Shown here in pieces: positions 56,201 through 62,754 of a DNA stretch of 64,000 nucleotides; positions within the stretch are counted from its first letter, which is position 1, and the number at the start of each line of letters is the position of its first letter. Below the pieces are notes generated by a model, which saw nothing but the letters and a program-made list of their open reading frames with translations, searched no databases and was not told where the DNA came from. Made by a program: the position numbers and the translations under genes. This DNA comes from Fragum whitleyi (taxonomy: Eukaryota > Mollusca > Bivalvia > Cardiida > Cardiidae), in NCBI GenBank assembly GCA_948146395.1, contig OX411552.1, positions 12,260,957 through 12,324,956 of the forward strand, written 5' to 3'.

Positions 56201-59200
56201 CAAACTTCAACCTACCAAACCTGACCTCAACTTTCATTGATGCTTTAACCACAAATATTAAGTCTAGGTATCAATAAAGATTTACTTTCCCACTTACTTT
56301 TTCAATATTTATCAAAATTTCTGGACAGTCTCATTATTAGATTAATAGTTTTGTAATATTAGGCCAAGACATATGTTTGAATTACAGCTTATTATGATGA
56401 AAAAAACTAAGATGAAATATCATTGAGTTACAGATCAATATAATGATTCAGTATTCAAACTAAATCTATGTTAGGAAGTGAATGATTTATGATATTAAGA
56501 CTGATAATGTTGAAGATTATCAGAAATAATTAAAAATCTTTCCTTTTTTAATGTTTTTTTTTATGTTACTTATTTCAGATTTCCTAACACAGACCTTCTG
56601 ACATCCTTTAGTGTTTTGGGAATGAGGCCACTTTCCTTCCTCACAGATAAAGACATTGAAGACCATGGAGAGGAAGAGATAAACAAACTCTGTGAATTCT
56701 ATGGTTCCAGACAGGTGGAACAAGATAATGAAAATGTCTCAGAACCAATTATAGAAATAAACAAAGTTAAAACAGAATGGAAGCTTTTAAAGCAAGTTGT
56801 AAAAGCTGAGCTTTATCCACGAGACAGTATGCCAAAGCTATGGTCCCTTATTAGTCTGTACCATGCTGAAGACTTTCCTAACATGATGAAACTGGCAGCT
56901 TTGGCCCTCACATCAGCAGTTCACACAGCTGGGTGTGAACATGGGTTTTCCGTACAGAACCAGCTGCTTACCAAATCTAGGAACAGACTCACAGTCCAAA
57001 GACAAGACAAGCTTATGAGAGTCAAGCTGTGTTCTATGTCAAGGGATGATATGGTGGAAAAAGCCCTTGTCATAATGAAACAAAAAAACAGAAGAATTTA
57101 CAGTGCCAAAGTGTCAGATCCTGAATAGATTTTGAATTGTGACAGAGCTAGATCACCAAAAAAATGTTATCTTAGTGTTTCTCAGATGTTATGACTTATG
57201 TTATTGTTTTCTAGTCAAGTTACTTTAGCTGTTTAATAATGATTTCAAGTTTTTATGATCTGAGTATGATTAAGTGGCATGCTAGTCCTTTGTTTATTTT
57301 CCCATTAAAAGTTTGATTTAATATTGTACTATAACAATAAAATGAGTTGTGATTACATTTTATGTCTCTGTAATTTATCTGACAGTTTCTGCAGGTCAGC
57401 CGCTTAGAAAAAGCTGGGACTCATTGTTTCAAATTATGTGAGTCCCAAGGACTCAGGCTGTCAGATTTCAAAATGAATCACTGTATATAACATATAAAGA
57501 AATTACCTCTGCCCATTAAATTACATATTATTCATCCGATCACAATAATCTGTGGTAGAGTGATAAAGGGTCACCTAAGAATCATTCATGTTAAATGTCA
57601 TTGGTATCCATCAATTAGAAACTGAGAAAACTCACTTTTTACCATATTTGGAAATTAGCCATGCAAAATTTCTTGAACAACTTTGAAAGAGGGTCACCCA
57701 AAGATCATTCCTATGAAGTTTAGTTGAAATTCATCCAGTAGTTTCTGAGGAGAAGATTTTTTTATGAAAAAGTTTACGACCGGACACAAAGACGCACTGA
57801 CGGACAGACAGACGCACGACAGACACAACGCCATGACAATAGCCCCAGTGGCTTTCAGCCAGTCGAGCTAAAAAGGGTTAAAAGGCATGACTTACTGCAC
57901 TGAATTGTGAAAGGAATATGAGGGAAACAACAGGGAGCAACCTCATACAAGTTTTCATCACAATGGGTTTCTCACTCAGTTTTTGAGACTCTGCACCAAG
58001 CTGAAATTTCAAACATAACAAACATAAAGTCAGTCAACTAGTTTAACATTTTCCCAATTTACAAATTGTAAGACATTCAAATTAAAACAAATTGTCTTCT
58101 TGAGAAACACATTTGCTCCCAAAACTTGAAATTTTTCACAATTTGACCATGGGAAACGACCTTGTCCCATGACCTTGGTATCTAGAGAGTTCAGTTAAAC
58201 CTGGATCTAGACACTCCTTCAATGGGAAGCAGCCAAAATGGTCGCATATGCCATGTAGTCAATAAATACAGTCTCACACATATACAAATTCATTCAGCTG
58301 AGACCTTAATAAAACAAGATGTTTGTAAAACATTTATGCCCAACATAAAAGCAGGACAAAAGCTAGTCTTTGTCAAACAAAAAAGGGCAATAGATAACAA
58401 AATATGTTGAGAGTAGAGTTATGGTTCTTATGCACTGCACTTCTCTTCAATGAAATCAATCCACCTTTGAACTTTCATGATTCTAGCTTGCATACTTTTT
58501 CAGATATGCTTCAGACAAAAAACAACTTCAAAGCAATACGCCCCCATCGTCTTAGAAGGGGGGCATAATATAGATCAAAATTGATACAAGACAAATAGAG
58601 GTTATAAGAGGTTATAAGATAAATATAATACATACTTAGTGTATTGTATGAAAAAATATCTAATGAGGTTGGGAGAATTGATCATTGTCGAGGCTCTATC
58701 TCTATTTGTTTTGTTTTTGTCAATGTTTCTAACTGAAATGTAAGTTTCTGAAAATAACCTGATTATATCTTTGTTCTAAAAATAACTTTGTGATATCATA
58801 AAAAATATCATACGGGGTGTAATAATACGGATATTTGAATACACTGTATTCTATGACAACAATGAGGATAATTTCCATAAGGCTTTTTTCCTATGAGCCT
58901 TGACTGTCCATATCCATTTTCAAAAGGAAATAACCTTATGTTAGTAAAATCATTCTGTGAAAGTTTGAAGCAAGTCAGATGAAAACTGTGGCCTATGTGA
59001 TAACAAGGGAATTTTAAAGACGGATGGACTGACAGACTGACAAACAGATGGGAAATTTATCATCGCTTTAACTTTTCTGACCTTCAGTCAGTAGACATTA
59101 AGGTAGTGGACCCGTAGAAGTTCCAAAATGTTACGGAAGAAATTATCTTCAACAGTGTTAACCAAGGTTTCCTAATGATTTCATTACAAAACCTCGGTCA

Positions 59201-59628
59201 ACATTGTGAACGATCATGAGTTCTGAAATGTTGCAGAACTAAAATGATTTCAATACCTTTAAACAATCTTCATGATCTCTAAACTATCTTGAAACTGTTG
59301 GAAATGACACACCTGCCCTGCATTTAGGATGACAAAATAGAGCAAGTATTTTGCCAATTATACCCGGCTTTACATGTAAATGCATGAGCAAAACAGGGTA
59401 AAATGGGTAAACAGTTAGCACTGTTTTGTCACCCTAAACACAGGGCAGGGTTCACAATCTCACCTCCATCATAATCCAAAGGGTCGTACTTGTTAGAATT
59501 GGTAAGGCGTAATAAGGATCTGGAATCGTCAAATCGGTAAACCAATGACTGCCACCTGTCTTCAGAGACTCCACAGGGAGGTCTGTCATTCTACTCAGAG
59601 CTCGATATATTGTCATAAAAATCACAAG
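26113..59628 (-). CDS. OXA1L: OXA1L mitochondrial insertase, 3' part, multi-exon
   Basis: Inner-membrane insertase of the YidC/Oxa1/Alb3 family; it binds the mitoribosome and inserts mtDNA-encoded subunits such as those of complex IV. On the minus strand, exons 59464-59628, 57896-58000, 29813-29972 (or its duplicate 34144-34303) and 26113-26252 join in phase. They encode about 189 residues: the TGG..WFTDLTIPDPYYALP loop and following membrane helix, a helix with RLLPVVSLIFLSQFSA, a helix with AMAVHFLANNIFSLVQ, then a basic charged matrix tail. The 5' exons (mitochondrial targeting, first helices) were not found between 59629 and 64000 and probably lie beyond the window. One intron is over 23 kb, filled with mobile elements. 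Identification rests on remembered family pattern, not a search. Confidence 0.9.
26417..26602. repeat. 93-bp direct repeat, two copies
   Basis: Two adjacent 93-bp units starting GCCATTGCAAAATTTG (26417 and 26510) differ at a few bases. Because 93 is divisible by three, the minus strand shows a 31-residue in-frame repeat, but no homology suggests a protein. Also present at 30748-30933. Confidence 0.9.
26900..27148 (+). mobile_element. TTAA MITE family 1 (in duplication unit 1)
   Basis: Full copy with TTAACTCTTGTCATGCTGAA and TTCAGCATGACAAGGGTTAA ends; carried again at 31231-31479. Confidence 0.9.
27836..27986 (+). mobile_element. AACAAGAG element, family GCCCCCGA, 151 bp
   Basis: AACAAGAGCTGTCACTGTAA start, ATGCCCCCGA..TATCGGGGGCATAAAAAA end, (GACGGACG)n at 27923-27950. 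Duplicate at 32167-32317. Confidence 0.85.
28288..28345. repeat. small palindrome
   Basis: GGTGAATTCCTCTCAACAAT and inverse ATTGTTCAGAGAAATTCACA around ATTTATTATG. Duplicate at 32619-32676. Confidence 0.75.
28351..28630 (+). mobile_element. ACAAGAG element, family ATGTCGGACAT, single monomer
   Basis: ACAAGAGCTATGTCGGACAT start, one monomer (CAATAACTCCAAAATTATGC .. CTAGGAGATATACTC), GAATGACAGACAGAG tract, CCGAACAGCGGTAGATAAAA end. The long version is 61660-62632. Duplicate at 32682-32961. Confidence 0.8.
28775..29022. mobile_element. MITE with CAGGGCC..GGTTAT ends
   Basis: CAGGGCCTGAGGTTATA / GATAACCTTGGGCCCTG ends with a second inverted block (CTCAGGCTCAAT / ATTGAGCCTGAG). No matching target duplication seen. 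Duplicate at 33106-33353. Confidence 0.72.
29210..29456 (+). mobile_element. TTAA MITE family 1 (in duplication unit 1)
   Basis: Full 247-bp copy with intact TIRs, about 360 bp from the OXA1L exon; carried again at 33541-33787. Confidence 0.92.
29608..29771. mobile_element. TTAA MITE family 3, next to the OXA1L exon
   Basis: TTAAGGTAGTGGACCCGTAA and ACTACCTTAA ends with centre palindrome TTTCCTAATGA/TCATTAGGAAA. It ends 42 bp from the OXA1L exon boundary at 29813. Carried again at 33939-34102. Confidence 0.9.
29813..29972 (-). CDS. OXA1L: OXA1L exon (AMAVHFLANNIFSLVQSRFL...)
   Basis: Minus strand: acceptor TTTTTTTTCAG, 53 codons plus one base, donor GTAAGT. It encodes the last membrane helix (AMAVHFLANNIFSLVQ; the family has a similar ..NxFSLxQ) followed by LKPVAAFLKLP and an acidic/basic linker ending KKYKDEIIG. 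The leftover base C plus GG of the next exon gives Arg, so the phase fits exactly. Confidence 0.92.
30748..30933. repeat. 93-bp direct repeat, duplicate locus
   Basis: Same two-unit repeat as at 26417, carried by the 4331-bp duplication. Confidence 0.9.
31231..31479 (+). mobile_element. TTAA MITE family 1 (in duplication unit 2)
   Basis: Duplicate of the copy at 26900, offset 4331. Confidence 0.9.
33541..33787 (+). mobile_element. TTAA MITE family 1 (in duplication unit 2)
   Basis: Duplicate of the copy at 29210, offset 4331. Confidence 0.92.
33939..34102. mobile_element. TTAA MITE family 3, duplicate
   Basis: Duplicate of 29608-29771 at +4331. Confidence 0.9.
34144..34303 (-). CDS. OXA1L: OXA1L exon, duplicate copy (transcript-proximal)
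   Basis: This is a repeat of exon 29813-29972 in the second unit of the 4331-bp tandem duplication; no difference was seen. On the minus strand this copy comes first in transcript order. Acceptor (T-rich tract, CAG) and donor (GTAAGT) are intact, so either copy could splice from 57896 and to 26252. Using both would break the frame, because 160 nt is 53 codons plus one base. It may also be an assembly duplicate. Confidence 0.8.
35351..35596 (+). mobile_element. TTAA MITE family 1
   Basis: Full copy just after the tandem duplication, 246 bp with TTAA at both ends. Confidence 0.92.
35708..36003 (+). mobile_element. AACAAGAG element, family CGGCTGT
   Basis: AACAAGAGCACCACCTACGC start, ACAGCCGAGCTAA end, monomer core ATTTCAAGTAAATGCCTTCA, and (GACGAC)n tract before the end. 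Confidence 0.88.
36087..36251. mobile_element. TTAA MITE family 3
   Basis: TTAATGTAGTGAAC left, CCACTTCCTTAA right, centre palindrome GTTTCCTAATGA..TCATTAGGAAAC. More diverged ends than the other copies. Confidence 0.85.
36534..36970. mobile_element. TTAA-flanked element with AAGCCCC ends
   Basis: TTTAAAGCCCCTGTCTGCGTTT-type left end and AAACACAGATGGGGGCTTTAAA-type right end (437 bp). The interior is AT-rich and non-coding. Confidence 0.7.
37206..37272. repeat. palindrome with 33-bp arms
   Basis: Perfect core AGAATCGTCTCA / TGAGACGATTCT, outer arms CCTATGTTGTTG / CAACACAGG with mismatches. Confidence 0.8.
37360..37588 (+). mobile_element. TTAA MITE family 2
   Basis: Full copy, TTAA at both ends, same inner hairpin; 229 bp. 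Confidence 0.9.
37888..39598 (+). mobile_element. AACAAGAG element, family GCTCACCTGAG, ~165-bp monomers
   Basis: AACAAGAGGGCCGTTGGCCC..TCGCTCACCTGAG start; nine or so C-rich monomers (GGTGCTCCGCACCTGGTG); core GTAGTTTAGGAGGAGATG; (GACGCCGACC)n; end TGAGCACTTCATGCTCAGG and GAGCTAAAA. Confidence 0.9.
39755..39990 (+). repeat. dispersed repeat with TTAGATATTTT..ATACAATGCACTAAG
   Basis: Shared with 50536-50798 + 51105-51157 and 58615-58850 (TGTGATATCATAAAAAATATC). The copy at 50536 has an inverted-repeat start around GAGAATTGATAATTGG. Confidence 0.7.
40549..40795 (-). mobile_element. TTAA MITE family 1, inverted
   Basis: Same family in reverse orientation, TTAA at both ends, inserted within a tandem-monomer array whose units continue on both sides. 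Confidence 0.92.
41192..41455 (-). mobile_element. MITE with TGACCCRTCA ends, inverted copy
   Basis: Related to 246-508 (ACAAAAAGGGACCATCTG start, CAGATGGTTGCTTTTGTGTG end). It interrupts the 165-bp monomer array 40035-41760. Confidence 0.65.
41830..42516. other. no gene found; weak internal repeats
   Basis: AAGTGCTTTCAGAGAA recurs near 42306 and 42427; the rest is AT-rich without splice-bounded coding segments on either strand. Confidence 0.4.
42517..42754. mobile_element. MITE with ~34-bp inverted ends GAGCCTGTG
   Basis: GAGCCTGTGTGTGAGATTTC..CATTTCAAAT and inverse ATTTCAAATAG..ACGCACAGGCTC; 238 bp. Target duplication unclear (ATTT on both sides). Confidence 0.8.
42840..43480 (+). repeat. 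~165-bp monomer array with GACAGACA tract
   Basis: TCTTGCAAAACTTAAACATG at 42932, 43101, 43271; ends in GGACAGACAGACAGACAGAC and TTTGCAGGGGTATAA. Confidence 0.8.
43489..44681 (+). mobile_element. AACAAGAG element, family GCTCACCTGAG, ~120-bp monomers
   Basis: AACAAGAGGACCATGATTGT..TCGCTCACCTGAG start; about eight monomers (GATATGGCATGGATCCTTCC, AAGTTTCATGAAGATTGG); GACGACACACGACGG; end GATGTGCTCAGGTGAGCTAA. Near twin of 59656-60808. Confidence 0.92.
45358..45880 (+). mobile_element. AACTAGAACTGTCGC element, truncated
   Basis: Start AACTAGAACTGTCGCAGAG; three monomers (GTAGGTCGCTTGGTTCTTG etc.); then passes into another family without its own tail. Confidence 0.78.
45993..46800 (+). mobile_element. 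chimeric element: AACTAGAAAGCC head, GCTCACCTGAG tail
   Basis: Head AACTAGAAAGCCATAAATGG..GAGTCGCTCCACAGG and monomers (CAAAGTTTCCACTATATAAC) match 51158-57872. At about 46512 (GGTAGAC|CTTATTTATGG) it changes to the monomer and tail of family GCTCACCTGAG (compare 44256-44681), ending TGTGCTCAGGTGAGCTAAAA. Confidence 0.88.
46810..47467 (+). repeat. ~130-bp monomer array, tail GTTGAGCTAAAA
   Basis: GGGGTCAATCAAA..TTCTTAA and GGAACATCCATGC monomers, GACAGACAGAAGCATGACAG tract, end CCTGTTGAGCTAAAA. Head not found; fragments of this family also near 45240-45350 and 63110-63310. Confidence 0.75.
47608..49760 (+). mobile_element. AACAAGAG element, family GCTCACCTGAG, two monomer types
   Basis: AACAAGAGGGCCATAGTGGC start; first array of ~120-bp units to about 48885 (CTAGAGTGTCTACAAGGTTT); second array of ~150-bp units 48890-49640 (GCCAAGTTTCAGCTTGATTG, TTTCTGTTACCATGG); (GGACAGAC)n at 49664-49715; end GAGCACTTTGTGTTCAGGTG. 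Confidence 0.88.
49761..50180 (+). repeat. continuation of the first monomer array beyond the element tail
   Basis: The ~120-bp units of 47640-48885 resume after the tail at 49760 (CTAGAGTGTCTACAAGG at 49771, 49917, 50062), then give way at 50180 to another repeat (GGGGAGATAATTCAGCAA) also seen at 47487. Confidence 0.8.
50799..51104 (+). mobile_element. AACAAGAG element, family CGGCTGT, nested
   Basis: Inserted cleanly in another repeat: the host reads GTGATATCATAAAAAATATC at 39910 and 58794, and here the element lies between GATATCATA and AAATATCATTATGG. A tail fragment of the same family is at about 50460-50530. Confidence 0.88.
51349..52862 (+). mobile_element. AGTCCCCCACCGG element with 156-bp tandem repeats
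   Basis: Inverted AGTCCCCCACCGG at 51378 and CCGGTGGGGGACT at 52850-52862; a hairpin GTATTGC-GAT-GCAATAC sits just outside the left one. About eight 156-bp units (AACAAAGGGCAATAACTCAA at 51517, 51674, 51830, 51985, 52141, 52297, 52452, 52608), then a (ACGG)n tract 52750-52810. The architecture resembles the pearl/non-autonomous Helentron type reported from bivalves (inference). Confidence 0.85.
53320..53729 (+). promoter_or_regulatory. hAT 5' subterminal and promoter-like region
   Basis: Holds inverted copies of a GTGCGTC/GACGCAC-type motif next to the TIR, and several CCAAT boxes in both orientations (GATTGG near 53514, 53602; CCAATCA near 53540; CCAATCGG near 53628). No in-frame ATG links to the first coding exon, so an upstream start exon is missing or unrecognised. 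Promoter function is inferred. Confidence 0.4.
53730..54618 (+). CDS. hAT transposase exon 1: zinc finger and first catalytic half
   Basis: Frame is open from just after a stop at 53688; a likely acceptor (CTGATTCAG) precedes 53730, and no ATG occurs before 53952. Numbered from that Met: a TTF/BED-like zinc finger (Cys3, Cys6, His32, His38) preceded by a basic KKKRKFVQKW stretch, then the RNase H-like core with Asp147 in LIDESTDVS and Asp212 in SDGASVM. This domain order matches hAT transposases and their domesticated relatives (KIAA1586/ZNF862-like). Donor GTAAAT at 54619, phase 1. Confidence 0.85.
54956..55110 (+). CDS. hAT transposase exon 2 (NVHCVAHRLAL)
   Basis: Acceptor ATTTTCAG; the first two bases complete Gly; donor GTAATG. 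It contains VHCVAHRLALCTSQAA, the conserved C-x-x-H motif that follows the second catalytic Asp in hAT transposases. Confidence 0.88.
55353..55562 (+). CDS. hAT transposase exon 3 (EIHSVRWLSYFNAL)
   Basis: Acceptor AAATAG, 70 whole codons, donor GTATAT. The VRWLSYFNALTTVFRSLDSL segment is the RW motif region of hAT transposases. It ends in LKKK, where relatives continue into a helical stretch that is not found here. Confidence 0.85.
55583..55787 (-). mobile_element. tRNA-derived SINE inside the hAT element
   Basis: Read on the minus strand: a tRNA-like head with A box (TAGCGCAGTTGGTTAGGC) and B box (GGGTTCGATCCCC), and an almost tRNA-like acceptor stem (GCCGCCA / TGGCGGC). The anticodon loop lacks T33 and the T stem has mispairs, so it is not a working tRNA. 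The body ends ..GAGAGAAATACCAGGAATCC. Related tails occur at 25078-25203 and near 60897-61290. Confidence 0.8.
56101..56267 (+). CDS. hAT transposase exon 4
   Basis: Acceptor CCTACAG (alternative AG before 56083, same phase), donor GTATCA. It reads DLELLKSMESPYCRQLKDDL and onward, a low-complexity helical linker. Compared with my recollection of relatives, a few dozen residues between LKKK and this exon appear absent; a SINE occupies that intron, so a coding piece may have been lost. Confidence 0.7.
56579..57128 (+). CDS. hAT transposase exon 5: C-terminal dimerisation domain
   Basis: Acceptor TATTTCAG; the first base completes Arg; stop TAG at 57126. It contains LAALALTSAVHTAGCEHGFS then LLTKSRNRL, the conserved hAT C-terminal domain. 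No internal stop or frameshift, so decay is limited. Confidence 0.9.
57336..57341 (+). terminator. poly(A) signal of hAT transposase gene
   Basis: AATAAA 208 nt after the transposase stop and 128 nt before the 3' TIR, followed by a GT/T-rich stretch. Confidence 0.6.
57896..58000 (-). CDS. OXA1L: OXA1L exon (LGAESQK...RLLPVVSLIFLSQFSA)
   Basis: Minus strand: acceptor GAAATTTCAG, 35 whole codons starting LGAE, donor GTAAGT. The LGAE start and the proline-containing helix (MRLLPVVSLIFLSQFSA) match the segment before the last membrane helix of OXA1L. Phase is 0 at both ends, matching the exons on either side. Confidence 0.92.
58310..58570 (+). mobile_element. AACAAGATG-type element, single monomer
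   Basis: AACAAGATGTTTGTAAAACA start, CATTTATGCCCAAC, one monomer (TTATGCACTGCACTTCTC), end GGGGGGCATAATA. Confidence 0.65.
59098..59271. mobile_element. TTAA MITE family 3
   Basis: TTAAGGTAGTGGACCCGTA left end intact; right end degenerate (ATACCTTTA). Lies in the OXA1L intron about 190 bp from exon 59464. Confidence 0.82.
59311..59453. mobile_element. MITE with CCTGCCCTG ends in OXA1L intron
   Basis: CCTGCCCTGCATTTAGGATG..ACAAAATAG and inverse CTGTTTTGTCACCC..AGGGCAGG; 143 bp. It ends 11 bp from the OXA1L donor at 59464. Confidence 0.8.
59464..59628 (-). CDS. OXA1L: OXA1L exon (DLPVESLKTGGSHWFTDLTI...)
   Basis: Minus strand: a T-rich tract and AG, then 55 whole codons starting LVIFMTIYRALSRMTDLPVE, ending in Glu with donor GTGAGA. 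The TGG..WFTDLTIPDPYYALPIL stretch is the family signature (GG-x-x-WF-x-DL-x-x-x-DP-x-Y-x-LP). It includes one predicted membrane helix (YYALPILTSTTLWIMM). Phase is 0 at both ends. Confidence 0.93.
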
Positions 59629-59655
59629 CTAAAAAAAAAAGGAACATCCAGTTAG

Positions 59656-60808
59656 AAACAAGAGGACCATCATGGTCCTAGATCGCTTACCTGAGTCTCT
59701 TTGATATTTTTGGGACATTTATCATTTAAATAGGCAGATATCATAAAGGAGATAATTTCTACACCAAACCAAGTTTCAAAAAGTTCCGGCCTAAGTTGTG
59801 GCTTTTGAGTTATAAAACGAAAGTATCATTAAGGCTCCCTTTCCTGTGATGTGGCATGGATCCTTCCTATTTTCAAAAGGGTTAATCTTTGTGACTTGAC
59901 CAACATACTGACCAAGTTTCATGAAGATTGAGACATATTTGTGGCCTCTAGAGCGTAAGCAAGATAATTGTCATGAAGGCCCCTTTTCCCGTGATATTGC
60001 GTGGATCATTCTCATTTTGGATGAGGTTAATCCTTGTGATTTGGCGAACATTCTGACCAAGTTTCATGAAGATTGTGGCATTTTTTGTGGCCTCTAGAGT
60101 CTAAACAAGAAAATTGTCATTAAGGTTCCTTTTCCTGTGATATGGCATGGATCCTTCCCAATTTAAATAGGGTGAATCCTTGTGACCTGACAAACATTCT
60201 GACCAAGTTTTATGAAGATTGGGACATATTTGTGGCCTCTAGAGCGTAAACAAGATAATGTCATTAAGGCCCCTTTTCCTGTAATATGGCATAGATCCTT
60301 CCATTTTCAATAGGGTTAATCCTTGTTACCTGACAAACATTCTGACCAAGTTTCATGAAGATTTGGCCATGTTTGTGGCCTCTAGAGCGTAAACAAGATA
60401 AATGTCATTAAGGCCCCTTTTCCTGTGATATGGCATGGATCCTTCCCACTTTCAATAGGATTCATCCTTGTGACCAGGCCAACGTTCTGTCAAAGTTTAA
60501 TGAAGATTGGGCCTTATTTGTTGCCCCTAGAGTGTAAACAAGAAAATTGTCATTAAGGCCATTTTTCCTGTGATATGGCATAGATCCTTCCCATTTTCAA
60601 TAGGGTTCATCCTTGTGACCTTGCCAACATTCTGACCAAGTTTCATGAAGATTGGGCCATATTTGTGGCCTCTAGAGTGTAAACACTAAGATTGTTGACA
60701 CCGGACACCGGATGACAGACGACACAACACACCACATACGACGCACGACGGACATTCAATGATCACAAAAGCTCACCTTGAGCACGATGTGCTCAGGTGA
60801 GCTAAAAA
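59656..60808 (+). mobile_element. AACAAGAG element, family GCTCACCTGAG, ~120-bp monomers
   Basis: AACAAGAGGACCATCATGGT..TCGCTTACCTGAG start, eight monomers (GATATGGCATGGATCCTTCC), ACGACGCACGACGG tract, end GATGTGCTCAGGTGAGCTAA. Confidence 0.92.
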
Positions 60809-61659
60809 AAAATCATCAACACATTTATTTCTCTAATTTTTGTTTAAAACTGCTTTCAACAATTTTGCATACATAAAGTTGATGAGAATATACCTAACAA
60901 AATATTCCTGTCATTTCTCTCTCCAGTCCTAGAGATGCGTTTGTTAGAGCGAAATTCTTAAGATTCTTGTTAACCTTGTCATGCTGAATTAAAATCTTTG
61001 CAAAATAAATGTAAAATCAAAGTGCTAAAAGCAAGTGCTAAAAGCACTGGAAGTTACCAAATGTGAGTGAGTATTTGTTGATGGTTTTGCATTGACTTAA
61101 AACGAGCAGTCATAACGACATTGAACATTTTCACTCAAAAAAAAAATCGTTCTTGATGACATCTTAAAAATCTGATTAAGTGGGATTTTTAATCTCGCTC
61201 TTACTATTGCACCTCTAATAACATCCATTTCTAGCCTCCAGCTGCTATGCCACTTAGAAAGATGATTATCCACCCATAAGCAAAAGACAAAGGACAGGGT
61301 TCACAGACTGTACATTGTGGCCCTGTAAAATCCACTTTTTCTGATTTCTAATGATCCCAATGAAACCATGTATTCATGGTTACCCATACTCCCTGCTCTC
61401 AAATTGTACAAAGAATATTTTCAATAACTTAACCATTTCTTGAAAAAATGCCTTCAAAGTAGCCCTAAAACTGTAAAATTGTCGATTTTTCAACAAAATT
61501 TGAAAAATATGCATCTTAAAAATGTGGAGCCCAAATTGTGACATGTAAATATTTCACAAAAACCATCTAGAAGTCATAGCAATTACTTGATAAAAATATG
61601 GGCGTGGAAAATGGGGCTTCATTTTTTTTTGAAAATTTAAACAAATATTTTGTTTGGAA
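60809..61659. other. no gene; SINE relic and MITE fragment only
   Basis: No OXA1L exon was found here on the minus strand. Contains the split SINE tail and a TTAA MITE end at 60970; 61300-61650 looks unique. Confidence 0.4.
60897..61290 (-). mobile_element. SINE tail split by an insertion
   Basis: ATTCCTG-CATTTCTCTC at about 60903-60925 and CTAGCCTCCAGCTGCTAT near 61232 are the two parts of the same SINE tail; about 270 bp between them includes a one-ended TTAA MITE fragment (60970 onward). Confidence 0.55.
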
Positions 61660-62632
61660 AACAAGAGCCATGTCGGACATGGCCATCCCCTGCTGTGAAA
61701 GCTTGATAGAACACTAAAGCCTAAAAGATTAATGATTCTTTTGTACTTTAAGAGAATAACCCCTAACAAAATCTAAGTCTTTAAAATAAAAAGGGGCAAT
61801 AACTCCAAAATTATGCAAGCAAGAGTTGTAGTTTTTGTGCACTGCACCGCTCCTCCATGAGATCTATCCACCCATAAAGTTTCAAGTTGATAGCTATTAT
61901 ACTTTAGGAGATATGCTCTGGACAAAATCTAAGTATTAAAAATAACAAAGGGCAATTACTCCCGGATTATGCAAGCAAGAGTTGTAGTTTTTGTGCACTG
62001 CACTTCTCCTCCATAAGATCTATCCACCCATAAAGTTTCAAGTTGATATCTATTATACTTTAGGAGATATGCTCTGGACAAAATCTAAGTATTTAAAATA
62101 ACAAAGGGCAATTACTCCAAAATTATGTTAGCAAGAGTTGAAGTTCTTGTGCACTGCACTTCTCCTTCGTCAGATCTATCCACCCATAGAGTTTCAAGTT
62201 GATAGCTATTATACTTCAGGGGATATGATCAGGAATCTAAGAATTAGAAATAACAAAGGGCAATAACTCAAAAATTATGCAAGCAAGAGTTGTAGTTCTT
62301 GTGCACTGCACTCCCCCTCCATGAGATCTATCCACTCATAAAGTTTCAAGTTGATAGCTATTATATTTTCATGGATATGCTCTGGACAAAATCTAAGTTT
62401 TAAAAATAACAAAGGGCAATAACTCCAAAATTATGCAAGCAAGAGTTGTAGTTTATGTGCACTGCGCTTTTCCACCTTGAGATCTATCCACCCATAAAGT
62501 TTCAAGATGATAGCTATTATACTTTAGGAGATACGCGACATGTTTAGTGACGGAACCTCGGAAAGATGGAACCTCAGAATGATGGACGGAGACCATTACT
62601 GTATCCCTTTGCCAAAAACAGTGGGGGAAAAT
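61660..62632 (+). mobile_element. AACAAGAG element, family ATGTCGGACAT, 156-bp monomers
   Basis: AACAAGAGCCATGTCGGACA start; five ~156-bp monomers (CAATAACTCCAAAATTATGC .. ACTTTAGGAGATATGCTC); GATGGACGGAGACC; end AAACAGTGGGGGAAAATAA. Monomer size and text resemble the array at 51500-52740. Confidence 0.88.
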
Positions 62633-62754
62633 AAGGCATTTCTACAGATTTGGGCTATTGTTTTGGCTTATTTTTAGGAACTGTTTTTGAAAATATTCTA
62701 TACATTATTTGAGGGACTATGTTTTGGTTAATTAAACAAGAGGGCCAAATCACC

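Larger units (their letters stand above)
53305..57483 (+). mobile_element. hAT-superfamily DNA transposon, 4179 bp, with transposase
   Basis: Perfect 15-bp terminal inverted repeats CAGTGATTCATTTTG at 53305-53319 and 57469-57483; the CAGNG start fits hAT. The flanks are TATATTA (left) and TATATAA (right), a near-match consistent with an aged target duplication; the host repeat elsewhere reads CTATATAACATATAGAG uninterrupted. Inside is a five-exon transposase gene on the plus strand with a poly(A) signal at 57336. It is inserted in the large OXA1L intron, in the opposite orientation, within a member of a tandem-monomer family. A SINE sits in its third intron. Confidence 0.92.
51158..57872 (+). 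mobile_element. AACTAGAAAGCC element broken by two insertions
   Basis: Segments 51158-51348, 52863-53304 and 57484-57872 join into one element: start AACTAGAAAGCCTTGAATGG, monomers with CAAAGTTTCCACTATATAAC, GACGCACTGACGGACAGAC tract, end CAGCCAGTCGAGCTAAAA. Between them sit the AGTCCCCCACCGG element and the hAT transposon. Confidence 0.85.
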
